Shown here: in pieces, positions 17,015 through 25,556 of the stretch
Position numbering within the stretch: position 1 is the first letter of the stretch
How the letters are laid out: each line of letters starts with the position of its first letter
NCBI RefSeq assembly: GCF_029894165.1
Contig: NZ_JARXXU010000001.1
Span: 1,054,001-1,118,000, forward strand
From: Aurantimicrobium minutum
GTDB taxonomy: Bacteria > Actinomycetota > Actinomycetes > Actinomycetales > Microbacteriaceae
Length of the DNA: 64,000 bases
Direction of reading: 5' to 3'
Notes under the pieces: generated by a model
What the model saw: the letters and a program-made list of their open reading frames with translations, nothing else
Told to the model about the DNA's origin: nothing
Databases searched by the model: none
Translations under genes and position numbers: made by a program

Positions 17015-17378
17015 AAATATTTACCTTTGAAAAAATCCAGGCGCTGCGCACAGCATGAAACTTGTCGCAGGCATGCAACGCACTGACGTCAAGTTAAACC
17101 GGGATAACTGGCGAAGGCATCAGGTGATGCATCCGTTCGCCGATGAAAAATATCAACCGATTTCGGTGAGGGAAGCGTTCTATCGACGCAGGGAACGAAA
17201 CATGTCGTTCACAAGATGTGTCTAGTCTACCGCAAGAGTTGATGGGAATATCCAGGGTGCTTCTTATAGCTCATCTTCAGTGCATTGCGCGATGAACTTC
17301 CACCAGCTGGTCATATTTCTTTGCGTATTTTGCGCAGGGAAAAAGTCCACTAATGTGGTGAAGTACGAAAGGGGAAAA
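17015..17378. other. Intergenic region between divergent helicase and garA genes
   Basis: 364 bp without a supported gene. It holds the promoters and 5' leaders of two divergent genes. A hairpin at 17110-17141 combines an outer GGCGAA/TTCGCC stem with an inner GCATC/GATGC stem and could be part of the helicase leader. Near garA there is a CCAC-TAAT-GTGG palindrome (17347-17358). I could not assign -35 and -10 boxes with confidence. Confidence 0.5.
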
Positions 17379-17861
17379 GTGAACAATTCACACCAAGGCG
17401 ACGGCGCCACATCGGCCCCCTCCTCGACCCCCTCACCCGATCAGACCGCAACGTTTTCGCAGGCATTTATTGATCAGGTTCGTTCTCTCGAAGCAGTAGA
17501 TGTTTCACCTGAAGAACAAGAAGCGATTGCTGCTCTTCCCGGTGGTCATGCACTTCTTATCGTTCGTCGCGGTCCAAGCCAAGGCTCTCGTTTCCTTTTG
17601 GATGTTGACGTGACAACCTGCGGTCGTCACCCTGATTCTGATATTTTCCTCGACGACGTCACTGTTTCGCGTCGTCACGCAGAATTCCGTCGCAACGGAT
17701 CTGTTTTTGAGGTCCGTGACCTCGGTTCTCTCAATGGTACGTATTTCGAGGGTGAGCGCATCGAGCGTCATACTCTCAAAGACGGGCAAGAAGTTCAGGT
17801 AGGAAAATTCCACCTCACCTTCTTTGCATCCCGTGTTGACCTGGCTCGAGGTGTGATCTAA
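17379..17861 (+). CDS. garA: FHA-domain signalling protein, GarA/OdhI orthologue
   Basis: 160 residues from GTG 17379, chosen for the AAAGGGGAAAA just upstream and because it gives the usual length. The FHA domain covers about 65-140 (LLIVRRGPSQGSRFLLD, GRHPDSDIFLDD, VSRRHAEF, LGSLNGTYFEGERI). GarA/OdhI binds and inhibits 2-oxoglutarate dehydrogenase and regulates glutamate metabolism; phosphorylation of an N-terminal threonine by Pkn kinases closes the FHA domain and relieves this. In mycobacteria and corynebacteria that site is ETTSVF; here the equivalent segment reads DQTATF, so one threonine pair is altered. The two MerR genes downstream match the known garA neighbourhood. Confidence 0.88.
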   Translation: MNNSHQGDGATSAPSSTPSPDQTATFSQAFIDQVRSLEAVDVSPEEQEAIAALPGGHALLIVRRGPSQGSRFLLDVDVTTCGRHPDSDIFLDDVTVSRRHAEFRRNGSVFEVRDLGSLNGTYFEGERIERHTLKDGQEVQVGKFHLTFFASRVDLARGVI

Positions 17862-17864
17862 ACA

Positions 17865-18560
17865 ATGGCAACAGCAGCACGTAAAGCGTCTCCCGCGCGC
17901 GGACTTCTCAGCATTGGCCAGGTCTTGGCCAAGATATCTCCGGATTTCCCAGACCTGACCCCGTCAAAGCTTCGCTTCCTCGAAGAGCAGGGTTTAATTA
18001 CCCCCGAGCGCACCCCTTCCGGTTATCGCAAGTTCTCTGTTGAACACGTCGATCGTCTTCGCTTGATTTTGACCATGCAGCGAGATCACTATCTTCCTCT
18101 CAAGGTGATTCGTCAGCACCTCGATGAAATTGATGCGGGCAACACCCCTGCGCTCCCGAACGCACAAAGCTTGTCCGCAGACTCTCTGCTTTCCACCCCC
18201 ACTCGGTACACGCGGGAAGAATTCGTTCGAGCGTGTGGCGCTAGTTTGAATCTTCTTCAAGATGCAGTTTCGGCGGGGATGCTCGAGCCTGCTGATTCCT
18301 ACGCAGAGGAACACCTCGTGGTTTTTTCTGCGCTTGTCGAACTCCAGCGCTCGGGTATTGAACCTCGCCACTTGCGCACCATGCGCGCAGCTGCGGAACG
18401 TGAGTATTCACTGATTGAACGTGCGTTGGTTCCTGTGAGCCACCGTCAGGATGCTGCGAGTCAGGCCCGTTCTATCGAGCGTGCACACGAGATTTCACGC
18501 CATATTGAAGTGATTCGTTCGCAGATGTTGCGCCACGTCATCACTCAGCAATCGCGGTAA
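17865..18560 (+). CDS. ftsR: MerR-family regulator, FtsR-like
   Basis: 231 residues. The N-terminal winged helix (about 15-85) has SKLRFLEEQGLITPERTPSGYRKF-type MerR recognition features (e.g. YRKFSVEHVDRLRLIL) and is followed by a longer effector/dimer part than in metal-sensing MerR proteins. Its place 3 nt behind garA and its length match FtsR (Cg1631/Rv1828), an activator of ftsZ and other division genes in corynebacteria. It is almost certainly co-transcribed with garA. A 10-bp hairpin follows the stop. Assignment rests on family and synteny. Confidence 0.82.
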   Translation: MATAARKASPARGLLSIGQVLAKISPDFPDLTPSKLRFLEEQGLITPERTPSGYRKFSVEHVDRLRLILTMQRDHYLPLKVIRQHLDEIDAGNTPALPNAQSLSADSLLSTPTRYTREEFVRACGASLNLLQDAVSAGMLEPADSYAEEHLVVFSALVELQRSGIEPRHLRTMRAAAEREYSLIERALVPVSHRQDAASQARSIERAHEISRHIEVIRSQMLRHVITQQSR

Positions 18561-18591
18561 ACACGCTATTGCGACACGCCGAATAGCGTGT
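18561..18591 (+). terminator. Hairpin after ftsR
   Basis: A 10-bp perfect stem (ACACGCTATT with AATAGCGTGT) and an 11-nt loop begin directly after the ftsR stop. There is no T tract, so it is either a weak terminator or an mRNA 3'-end stabiliser. Confidence 0.45.
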
Positions 18592-18654
18592 GAAGCTTTA
18601 AATCCCCGACACGATTAACAACTGTCGATAAGTTGGGGGATACAAACTCTCAAT

Positions 18655-18692
18655 AACAACTTGAGACTTAGGTTGTTGATCACTAGTAAGGG
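18655..18692 (+). promoter_or_regulatory. Promoter and inverted repeat of the second MerR gene
   Basis: TTGAGA (18661-18666) can pair with TAGTAA (18684-18689, spacer 17) or with TAAGGG (18687-18692, spacer 20, ending 6 nt before the ATG). AACAAC (18655-18660) and GTTGTT (18672-18677) form an inverted repeat over the -35 box and spacer, the usual place for a MerR-family operator. A related CAACT/AAGTTG pair lies at about 18619-18635. Autoregulation by the encoded MerR protein is inferred. Confidence 0.45.
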
Positions 18693-18698
18693 CCGGAC

Positions 18699-19244
18699 AT
18701 GAACGAATTGAACCGCAGCGCCGATGAGCGCTACGAGCTCGACGTATTGTTCAGCGACGGCATGCCTGAACGCGATGAGAATGCCGGCTACCGCGGTGCC
18801 GAGGCAGCCAAGGCTGCTGGAATCACCTACCGCCAGCTTGACTACTGGGCTCGCACCGAATTGGTTGTTCCTACCGTTCGTGACGCTGCTGGTTCGGGAT
18901 CACAGCGACTCTATGGGTTCCGCGACATTTTGGTGTTGAAGCTTGTTAAGCGTTTGCTGGACACAGGTATCTCCCTGCAGCAGATCCGTGCTGCCGTTGA
19001 ACAGCTTCGTTCTGCGGGTATCTATGACCTCGCACAGACCACTCTGATGAGTGATGGCGCCAGCATCTATCTCTGCACCACCAATGATGAGGTCATCGAC
19101 CTCGTCAGCCGCGGCCAGGGTGTATTTGGCATTGCTATTGGCAAAGTTCTGCGTGAAGTGGAGACCAGCTTGGTTGAGATTACTTCGGCAGCGTCTGATG
19201 CATCTGATGAGCTTGCTGCTCGTCGTGCACGCAAAGTCAGCTAG
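18699..19244 (+). CDS. MerR-family regulator, McdR (Rv1830)-like
   Basis: 181 residues with an N-terminal MerR winged helix (EAAKAAGITYRQLDYWARTELVVPT, cited here as AGITYRQLDYWARTEL near 35-50) and a domain with IRAAVEQLRSAGI near 115. By order behind garA and ftsR it corresponds to mycobacterial Rv1830 (McdR), linked to cell-division control. In mycobacteria a bifunctional-nuclease gene lies between ftsR and this gene; here that gene is absent and only a 138-bp intergenic region is found. The start ATG has no ribosome binding site and a candidate -10 close by. A hairpin at 19257-19279 ends the transcript. Confidence 0.8.
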   Translation: MNELNRSADERYELDVLFSDGMPERDENAGYRGAEAAKAAGITYRQLDYWARTELVVPTVRDAAGSGSQRLYGFRDILVLKLVKRLLDTGISLQQIRAAVEQLRSAGIYDLAQTTLMSDGASIYLCTTNDEVIDLVSRGQGVFGIAIGKVLREVETSLVEITSAASDASDELAARRARKVS

Positions 19245-19256
19245 AGCTACCTTTCA

Positions 19257-19279
19257 TTGACGTCACCCCAGGACGTCAA
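19257..19279. terminator. Hairpin between convergent MerR and ParA genes
   Basis: An 8-bp perfect stem (TTGACGTC 19257-19264 with GACGTCAA 19272-19279) around a 7-nt loop. It lies between convergent genes; only a short T-rich stretch follows. Confidence 0.5.
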
Positions 19280-19296
19280 CATTTCAGCATCTCTAA

Positions 19297-20109
19297 CTAG
19301 CTGTGTGGTGCGTATTCGCCGATTTTTCCCGCGCGGGAGACGCGGTTAAGGAGCTGATCAAAGTTTCTGGCCATGTCGGCTGCCGCCTCACCGGGCCACG
19401 CATGCACGGGACGTGCGGCTCCTTGCGCCTGTTGGAGCGAGGTGCGTTCAGGCAGCTGAGGTTGAAGAACGAGTGGGCCAAACATGTCTCGCAGTTCTTG
19501 AATACGGAACTGATGTTCAAGCGATTGTGACCGCACACGGTTGATAATCAGTCCGAGTGGCTGAAGTCGTGGACTGAGACCACGACGCACTTCTTCAATA
19601 GCTCGCAAGGCACGGTCAGCTGCAGCGACAGAGAACAGACCAGGCTCAGTCACAACCACAACGCGGTCAGAAGCGGCCCAGGCGGTTCGTGTGAGGGCGT
19701 TCAGGCTTGGTGCACAGTCAATCAGCACGAGGTCATATTCTGTCTCGACAGTGGCCAATGCTTCTTCCAAGCGCCACACCTCACGAGCGGTGGGGTGGGG
19801 GCCATCGAAGTTCACCGCAGAGGGGCTTCCGATCATGACGTCAATCGGGGCATGACCAGGGGCAGACCAGCCGGCAGGCGCGATAGCTTGACGAACGGTC
19901 TTGAGATTGGGGTGTGCGAGGACATCTGCGACGCTGAGGTGGTTACGCGTGTCCACCCCGAGGCCAGTGGACACATCAGACTGAGGGTCAAAATCCACCA
20001 CGAGGGTTCGAAGATTTGCTGCAAAAGCAGCTGATGCCAGACCGAGGGTGACCGTTGTTTTACCAACGCCACCCTTAAGGGAGCTAATACTGAGCACGTG
20101 CACGAGCAC
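19297..20109 (-). CDS. ParA/Soj family ATPase
   Basis: 270 residues with the deviant Walker A SLKGGVGKTT (9-18), switch I region VVDFDPQSDVSTGLG (about 38-52) and LVLIDCAPSLNALT (about 127-140). The start at GTG 20109 is favoured by GAAGG 7 nt upstream; GTG codons just downstream are alternatives. ParA-type ATPases position chromosomes, plasmids or protein complexes. No parB gene or parS-like cluster is in the window, so this is likely an orphan ParA paralogue rather than the chromosome-partition ParA, which normally sits near oriC. The gene is divergent from pyc with 68 bp between. Confidence 0.85.
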   Translation of the reverse strand: MLVHVLSISSLKGGVGKTTVTLGLASAAFAANLRTLVVDFDPQSDVSTGLGVDTRNHLSVADVLAHPNLKTVRQAIAPAGWSAPGHAPIDVMIGSPSAVNFDGPHPTAREVWRLEEALATVETEYDLVLIDCAPSLNALTRTAWAASDRVVVVTEPGLFSVAAADRALRAIEEVRRGLSPRLQPLGLIINRVRSQSLEHQFRIQELRDMFGPLVLQPQLPERTSLQQAQGAARPVHAWPGEAAADMARNFDQLLNRVSRAGKIGEYAPHS

Positions 20110-20177
20110 AAGGTTACCTTCACTAAGCTGGGAGTACCTAACTGCGAACCGATGCTGGCGGCATTCGAAGGGGTCAT

Positions 20178-23100
20178 ATGTTCAAGAAAATATTGGTTGC
20201 TAACCGTGGCGAAATCGCCATCCGTGCCTTTCGTGCGGCTGTGGAGCTTGGCGCTAAAACCGTAGCTGTCTTCCCCGAAGAGGATAGAAGCTCACTTCAT
20301 CGGCAAAAAGCCGACGAGGCCTATCAAATCGGCGAACCTGGTCATCCTGTTCGTGCCTATCTTGATGTCTCGGAAATTATTCGTGTTGCGAAACTATCCG
20401 GTGCGGATGCAATCTACCCGGGCTATGGTTTCCTCTCCGAGAATCCTGAGTTAGCACAGGCTGCTGCCGACAACGGCATTACATTCATCGGTCCACCGGC
20501 ACATGTGTTGGAGATGGCCGGTAACAAGGTGACGGCAAAAGAACACGCTATTGCAGCCGGTGTTCCCGTGCTCAAGTCAACTCCTGCAACGACGGATATA
20601 GACGCTTTGCTTGCAGGTGCGGATGCAATCGGATTCCCGATCTTTGCCAAGGCAGTAGCTGGCGGGGGCGGGCGCGGTATGCGTCGCGTGGAGACGATGG
20701 AAGAACTCCGTCCCGCTCTCGAAGCTGCTATGCGTGAGGCTGAAAGTGCCTTTGGAGACGGCCGAATGTTCCTTGAGCAAGCCGTCCTGCGACCTCGCCA
20801 CATTGAAGTTCAAATCTTGGCAGATAGCCAAGGGGAGACCATCCACCTTTTCGAACGTGACTGCTCTGTTCAGCGTCGACACCAAAAAGTTGTGGAGATT
20901 GCTCCTGCGCCCAACATCTCTGACGAGTTGCGTGCTGCTTTGCACCGTGATGCGGTCGCTTTTGCGCGCTCGATCGGCTACCAGAACGCGGGAACTGTGG
21001 AGTTCCTTGTTGACACGGCCGGTGAACGTGCCGGTGAACATGTCTTTATCGAGATGAACCCACGCATCCAGGTGGAACACACCGTCACCGAAGAAGTTAC
21101 CGATGTCGACCTCGTCCAGTCCCAGATGCGTATCGCTTCGGGGGAGTCACTCGATGACCTCGGGCTTCACCAAGAAGATGTCCACGTGCGTGGTTACGCC
21201 CTGCAGTGTCGCATCACAACGGAAGATCCGGCACAGGGATTCCGCCCCGACACGGGCAAGATCACGACCTACCGTTCACCCGGTGGTGCCGGCATTCGTC
21301 TCGACGGTGGAACTGTGAGCCCAGGCGCACAAATCAGTCCTCACTTCGACTCTATGCTGACCAAGCTCACCTGCCGCGGACGCACATACAAAGCCGCTGT
21401 GGACCGTTCTCGTCGTGCGCTGGCGGAGTTCCGAATTCGCGGTGTCTCTACGAACATTCCCTTCTTGCAGGGTGTGCTCGATGACGCCGAGTTCCAAGCT
21501 GGTGATCTTTCCACCAGCTTCATTGATGAACGGCCCCATTTGCTCACTGGCCGTGAATCTAAAGACCGTGGAACAAAGATCCTCAACTGGGTTACTGACG
21601 TCACGGTCAACAAGCCCAATGGTCCTCGCCCAGTGGGCGCCGATCCTGTGAGCAAACTCCCGCGTATTGACCTGTCTGAACCGGCACCTGCAGGAAGCCG
21701 TCAGGCACTCTTAGAACTTGGTCCTGCCGGTTTCGCTGCTGCCCTGCGGCAGCAGAAAGCCGTCGCAGTGACGGAAACCACGTTCCGTGATGCGCACCAG
21801 TCCCTTTTGGCAACCCGTGTGCGTACGAAGGACTTGGTCAATGTTGCCCCATACGTTGCCCGCATGACCCCTCAACTCCTCTCCGTGGAGGCATGGGGCG
21901 GGGCAACCTATGATGTTGCGCTTCGTTTCTTGGGTGAAGATCCCTGGGAGCGTTTGGCTAAATTGCGTGCGGCATTGCCGAACATCGCCATCCAGATGCT
22001 TCTTCGAGGCCGAAACACTGTCGGCTACACGCCCTACCCAGAAGAAGTCACGAAAGCCTTCATTCAAGAAGCTGCAGCAACGGGTGTTGATATCTTCCGC
22101 ATCTTTGATGCTCTCAATGACGTGAACCAGATGCGTCCCGCTATTGAAGCGGTACGAGAAACAGGGACCACCATTGCCGAAGTAGCGGTCTGCTACACCG
22201 GCAACCTGCTGGACCCTGCCGAGGATAAGTACACCCTTGAGTACTACCTTGGTCTCGCTGATGAGATAGTCGCAGCAGGTGCACACATTCTCGCGATCAA
22301 GGACATGGCGGGCCTGTTGCGTCCGGCAGCTGCCGCCAAGCTTGTCACAGCTTTCCGTCAGCGCTATGACCTTCCCGTTCACGTGCACACCCACGACACC
22401 GCTGGCGGCCAGCTGGCCACACTTTTGGCTGCAGCTGCGGCTGGTGCCGACGCCGTGGACGTCGCGTCTGCACCGATGTCTGGGACAACCAGTCAGCCCA
22501 GTGCTTCGGCGCTTGTCGCTGCACTGGCCAACACAGAGCGAGACACCGGATTAGACCTCAACGCGATTTGTGACCTAGAGCCGTATTGGGAAGCAGTCCG
22601 CAATATCTATAAGCCCTTCGAGTCGGGACTTCCTGCGCCCACCGGTCGTGTCTACCATCACGAAATTCCTGGAGGCCAGCTGTCCAACCTGCGCCAGCAG
22701 GCCATTGCGCTGGGCCTTGCGGATGATTTCGAGCTGGTTGAAGACATGTATGCCGCGGCCAATAAGATCCTGGGTCGTGTCCCTAAGGTGACCCCATCCT
22801 CCAAGGTTGTTGGCGACTTAGCGCTTCACTTGGCTGCGGTTAAAGCAGATCCAGCCGATTTTGAAGCCAATCCTCAGAAGTACGACATCCCTGATTCAGT
22901 CATTGGCTTCATGGCTGGAGAACTCGGCGATATCCCCGGTGGTTGGCCCGAGCCCTTCCGCAGCAAAGTGCTGGAAGGAAAGACCATCAACATTGAAGTC
23001 ACTGCGTTGACCGAGGAAGAACGTGCTGGTTTGAATGCCGGTTCAGCGTCGCGTCGTGCCACGTTGAACCGTTTACTCTTCCCGGTTCCGACGAGGACGT

Positions 23101-23594
23101 TTGAGCAAACTCAAGAAAAGTTTGGAGATCTTTCCGTACTCGACACGGTTGACTATCTGTATGGGCTTGATCAACATGGTGAACATGTTGTCGACCTGGG
23201 TGCGGGTGTTCGCCTCTATGTTGGCCTGGAGGCTATTGGTGGAGTCGACCCCAAGGGTATGAGAACTGTGATGACCACACTCAACGGTCAACTCCGTCCG
23301 GTCTTCGTTCGTGACCGCTCTGTAGAAGTCAGCACGAAGAGTGCAGAAAAAGCAGTTCTTACCGAAGCTGGACATGTTGCGGCCCCGTTTGCTGGCGTTG
23401 TCACCATCAAGGTGGAAGCAGGTCAGACTGTTGCTGCGGGTGATCCTGTTGCGTCCATTGAGGCGATGAAAATGGAGGCAGCCATTACTGCCACTATTAC
23501 CGGTCGAGTGGAGCGGGTGTCTTTCCAGAAGTCACAACAGGTTGAAGCAGGAGATTTGATTGCGGTAATCACCCCAATTACCCCCGCAAATTAG
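20178..23594 (+). CDS. pyc: Pyruvate carboxylase
   Basis: 1138 residues, the full-length alpha4 type. Domains in order: biotin carboxylase/ATP-grasp (1-450; KILVANRGEIAIRAFRAA at the start, GGGGRGMRRV, EMNPRIQVEHTVTEE), carboxyltransferase (about 530-800; TTFRDAHQSLLATRVRTKD, HVHTHDTAGG), the PC tetramerisation domain, and the biotinyl domain with EAMKMEA about 55 residues before the C-terminus. It makes oxaloacetate from pyruvate, bicarbonate and ATP, an anaplerotic step that fits with the GapB-type GAPDH and carbonic anhydrase encoded nearby. GAAGGGG precedes the ATG. Confidence 0.97.
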   Translation: MFKKILVANRGEIAIRAFRAAVELGAKTVAVFPEEDRSSLHRQKADEAYQIGEPGHPVRAYLDVSEIIRVAKLSGADAIYPGYGFLSENPELAQAAADNGITFIGPPAHVLEMAGNKVTAKEHAIAAGVPVLKSTPATTDIDALLAGADAIGFPIFAKAVAGGGGRGMRRVETMEELRPALEAAMREAESAFGDGRMFLEQAVLRPRHIEVQILADSQGETIHLFERDCSVQRRHQKVVEIAPAPNISDELRAALHRDAVAFARSIGYQNAGTVEFLVDTAGERAGEHVFIEMNPRIQVEHTVTEEVTDVDLVQSQMRIASGESLDDLGLHQEDVHVRGYALQCRITTEDPAQGFRPDTGKITTYRSPGGAGIRLDGGTVSPGAQISPHFDSMLTKLTCRGRTYKAAVDRSRRALAEFRIRGVSTNIPFLQGVLDDAEFQAGDLSTSFIDERPHLLTGRESKDRGTKILNWVTDVTVNKPNGPRPVGADPVSKLPRIDLSEPAPAGSRQALLELGPAGFAAALRQQKAVAVTETTFRDAHQSLLATRVRTKDLVNVAPYVARMTPQLLSVEAWGGATYDVALRFLGEDPWERLAKLRAALPNIAIQMLLRGRNTVGYTPYPEEVTKAFIQEAAATGVDIFRIFDALNDVNQMRPAIEAVRETGTTIAEVAVCYTGNLLDPAEDKYTLEYYLGLADEIVAAGAHILAIKDMAGLLRPAAAAKLVTAFRQRYDLPVHVHTHDTAGGQLATLLAAAAAGADAVDVASAPMSGTTSQPSASALVAALANTERDTGLDLNAICDLEPYWEAVRNIYKPFESGLPAPTGRVYHHEIPGGQLSNLRQQAIALGLADDFELVEDMYAAANKILGRVPKVTPSSKVVGDLALHLAAVKADPADFEANPQKYDIPDSVIGFMAGELGDIPGGWPEPFRSKVLEGKTINIEVTALTEEERAGLNAGSASRRATLNRLLFPVPTRTFEQTQEKFGDLSVLDTVDYLYGLDQHGEHVVDLGAGVRLYVGLEAIGGVDPKGMRTVMTTLNGQLRPVFVRDRSVEVSTKSAEKAVLTEAGHVAAPFAGVVTIKVEAGQTVAAGDPVASIEAMKMEAAITATITGRVERVSFQKSQQVEAGDLIAVITPITPAN

Positions 23595-23678
23595 TGAGTG
23601 ATTCCCTCCTGTAACTGGGGAGGTTAACGGCCTGCAGGTAGACTCTGTGAGTTAGCCAAGTAGCCGAAGGATTTATAC

Positions 23679-25028
23679 GTGAGCACGGACACCCCAAAAA
23701 CGCCTGCTAAAAAAACCGCAACGAAGAAACCAGCGACGAAGGTGACGGCGGGTACGAAGGCGGCAACTTCCAAAAAAGCAGATTCTCAGACCGTGGAACC
23801 ACAGCGTATCGATGAAGTTGGCGAGAATAGTGAACGTGTTGTCGAACAGGCTCCAGAGGTTTCAAACATCAGCCTCCCCGCGATTCCGGTGTCCCTAACA
23901 TCATCATCTGTATCAGAAGCTTCTATGCGTGCAGTGCTTAGCGGGGGTGTTGAAGCTCTCGCAAGCCCCGGCACTGGTGAGATACTTATCGCAGATATTG
24001 AGGAAGTGGATGACGTTATCGTCGTCGAAGAATTTGAGAACGTGGACACTGGTTCACTTCCCTCCCGTCGGGACAGAAACAGCGGGGAGACAGCTTCCCG
24101 GCCTGAACCGGTCACGATGCTCACACCTGAACGAGTCCTTGATGGTAATAAAAAGAGGGATGCACCTTCAGAAGGGTGGCGCAAGGCTGTATACGCAGCC
24201 AGCTTCCACGCCATCAACTTGGGCGACTCACCTGCTGCCCGTGAACGCAAGGCAATTGATCAGAGCATCGGTCGAATGTTGACCGGTGGAACAAAGTTTG
24301 TTCCCGTCCTCACTCGCAAGGGCGGCGTCGGTAAAACAACGACAACCACGCTCATTGGTATGGCAATGTCCTTGGTCCGTGAGGACCGGGTTCTCGCGAT
24401 TGATGCCAACCCAGACCGCGGAACATTGGCAGAACGCTTCGAACGCACCAATGACTGCACTGTGCGTGATTTGGTTGCAAATGCTGCAAAGATTCTGACT
24501 TTCAATGATTTTTCGCAGTATGTCAGCCGTGACCGCTCACGTCTCGACGTACTTGCTTCGGATACTGACCCTTTCCTTTCCGAAGCGTTCGGAGCCAATG
24601 ACTATAACGTCGTTGCTGATCTTGCAAGCCGCTACTACACCGTGGCTCTGACGGACTGTGGCACGGGAATTGTGCACTCTGTCATGGGTGCAACCTTGCA
24701 GCGTGCAGACCAGATTGTGATTGTCTCTGGTGGCTCATTCGATGAGGCGCGTTTGGCTTCTGAAACCCTCACCTGGCTTGAATCCAACGGATATGGTCAC
24801 TTGGTAAAGAACGCCATTGTCGCCATCAACACTGCAACACAAGGGACAAACCTGATTAAGCTGCGCGAAATTGAAGATCACTTCAAGTCCCGCGTACGTG
24901 ACACCGTCCGAGTTCCTTACGACGCCATGCTCGCGGCGGGGTCATACATTGACTTTAAGAAACTCAAGCCAGAAACCCAGGAAGCTGCTCGTCAGTTGGC
25001 TTCTTTGGTCGTTGACGGCCTCAAGTAA
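23679..25028 (+). CDS. MinD/ParA-like ATPase with long basic and acidic N-terminus
   Basis: 449 residues. Residues 1-40 are Lys/Ala/Thr-rich (TPAKKTATKKPATK), 40-165 are low-complexity and partly acidic, and the ATPase domain begins near 200 with the deviant Walker A TRKGGVGKTTTTT (about 210-222), AIDANPDRGTL and LTDCGTGIVHSVM. The overall form resembles actinobacterial MinD-like ATPases, including those near type VII secretion loci, but no secretion gene is here. The GTG start follows CGAAGGA. The peptide deformylase gene begins 30 bp downstream on the same strand. Function unknown; a role in membrane or nucleoid positioning is a family-level inference. Confidence 0.8.
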   Translation: MSTDTPKTPAKKTATKKPATKVTAGTKAATSKKADSQTVEPQRIDEVGENSERVVEQAPEVSNISLPAIPVSLTSSSVSEASMRAVLSGGVEALASPGTGEILIADIEEVDDVIVVEEFENVDTGSLPSRRDRNSGETASRPEPVTMLTPERVLDGNKKRDAPSEGWRKAVYAASFHAINLGDSPAARERKAIDQSIGRMLTGGTKFVPVLTRKGGVGKTTTTTLIGMAMSLVREDRVLAIDANPDRGTLAERFERTNDCTVRDLVANAAKILTFNDFSQYVSRDRSRLDVLASDTDPFLSEAFGANDYNVVADLASRYYTVALTDCGTGIVHSVMGATLQRADQIVIVSGGSFDEARLASETLTWLESNGYGHLVKNAIVAINTATQGTNLIKLREIEDHFKSRVRDTVRVPYDAMLAAGSYIDFKKLKPETQEAARQLASLVVDGLK

Positions 25029-25058
25029 GTATCTTTACTCTCCTCGAACGGTTCATTC

Positions 25059-25550
25059 GTGACTGAACGCCCCATCCGCATATTCGGAGACCCTGTCCTG
25101 AAAACCAAGACGGACGAGATTCTGGTTATTGACGACAAAATCCGTGCTTTGGTAGAAGATTTGCTTGACTCGGTCACACTCCCTGGTCGGGCGGGTGTTG
25201 CAGCCACACAAATTGGTGTTGGCTTACGAGCCTTTAGCTACAACGTGCACGGTGAGATCGGATACATCCTCAACCCTCACATTGTGGAAACGAGGGGTGA
25301 GGTGGAACTCGTCGAAGAGGGATGCCTCAGCGTCCCGAATTTATGGTTCAAAACGCCTCGCTTCCCCTTTGCTCGTGTTGAAGGAATAGATCTCGCCGGT
25401 AATGCAGTGGAGCTGGAAGGCGAAGGCCTCATGGCGCAGGCATTGCAACACGAATGCGACCACCTCGACGGACTGGTGTATCTCGATCGGCTTGATCAGC
25501 AAACGAGAAAAGAAGCCATGCGCCAGGTGCGCGAAAGTGAATGGTTCTAA
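25059..25550 (+). CDS. def: Peptide deformylase
   Basis: 163 residues with all three motifs: [14 protein letters not shown] (motif 1, where the common P of AAPQ is T), EEGCLSVP (motif 2, Cys metal ligand) and [12 protein letters not shown] (motif 3, HExxH-type metal ligands). It removes the formyl group from nascent N-terminal fMet. The start is GTG 25059 with only a weak upstream purine stretch. The gene is convergent with the acyl-CoA synthetase gene, leaving 6 bp between the stops, and no hairpin is visible there. Because actinobacteria often carry two def paralogues, the non-canonical motif 1 suggests this may be the secondary one. Confidence 0.93.
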   Translation: MTERPIRIFGDPVLKTKTDEILVIDDKIRALVEDLLDSVTLPGRAGVAATQIGVGLRAFSYNVHGEIGYILNPHIVETRGEVELVEEGCLSVPNLWFKTPRFPFARVEGIDLAGNAVELEGEGLMAQALQHECDHLDGLVYLDRLDQQTRKEAMRQVRESEWF

Positions 25551-25556
25551 ACCTCT

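Noticed and set aside
23604-23623. CCTCC/GGAGG hairpin after pyc as terminator
   Set aside because: The stem is only five pairs with no T tract; I do not consider it supported.
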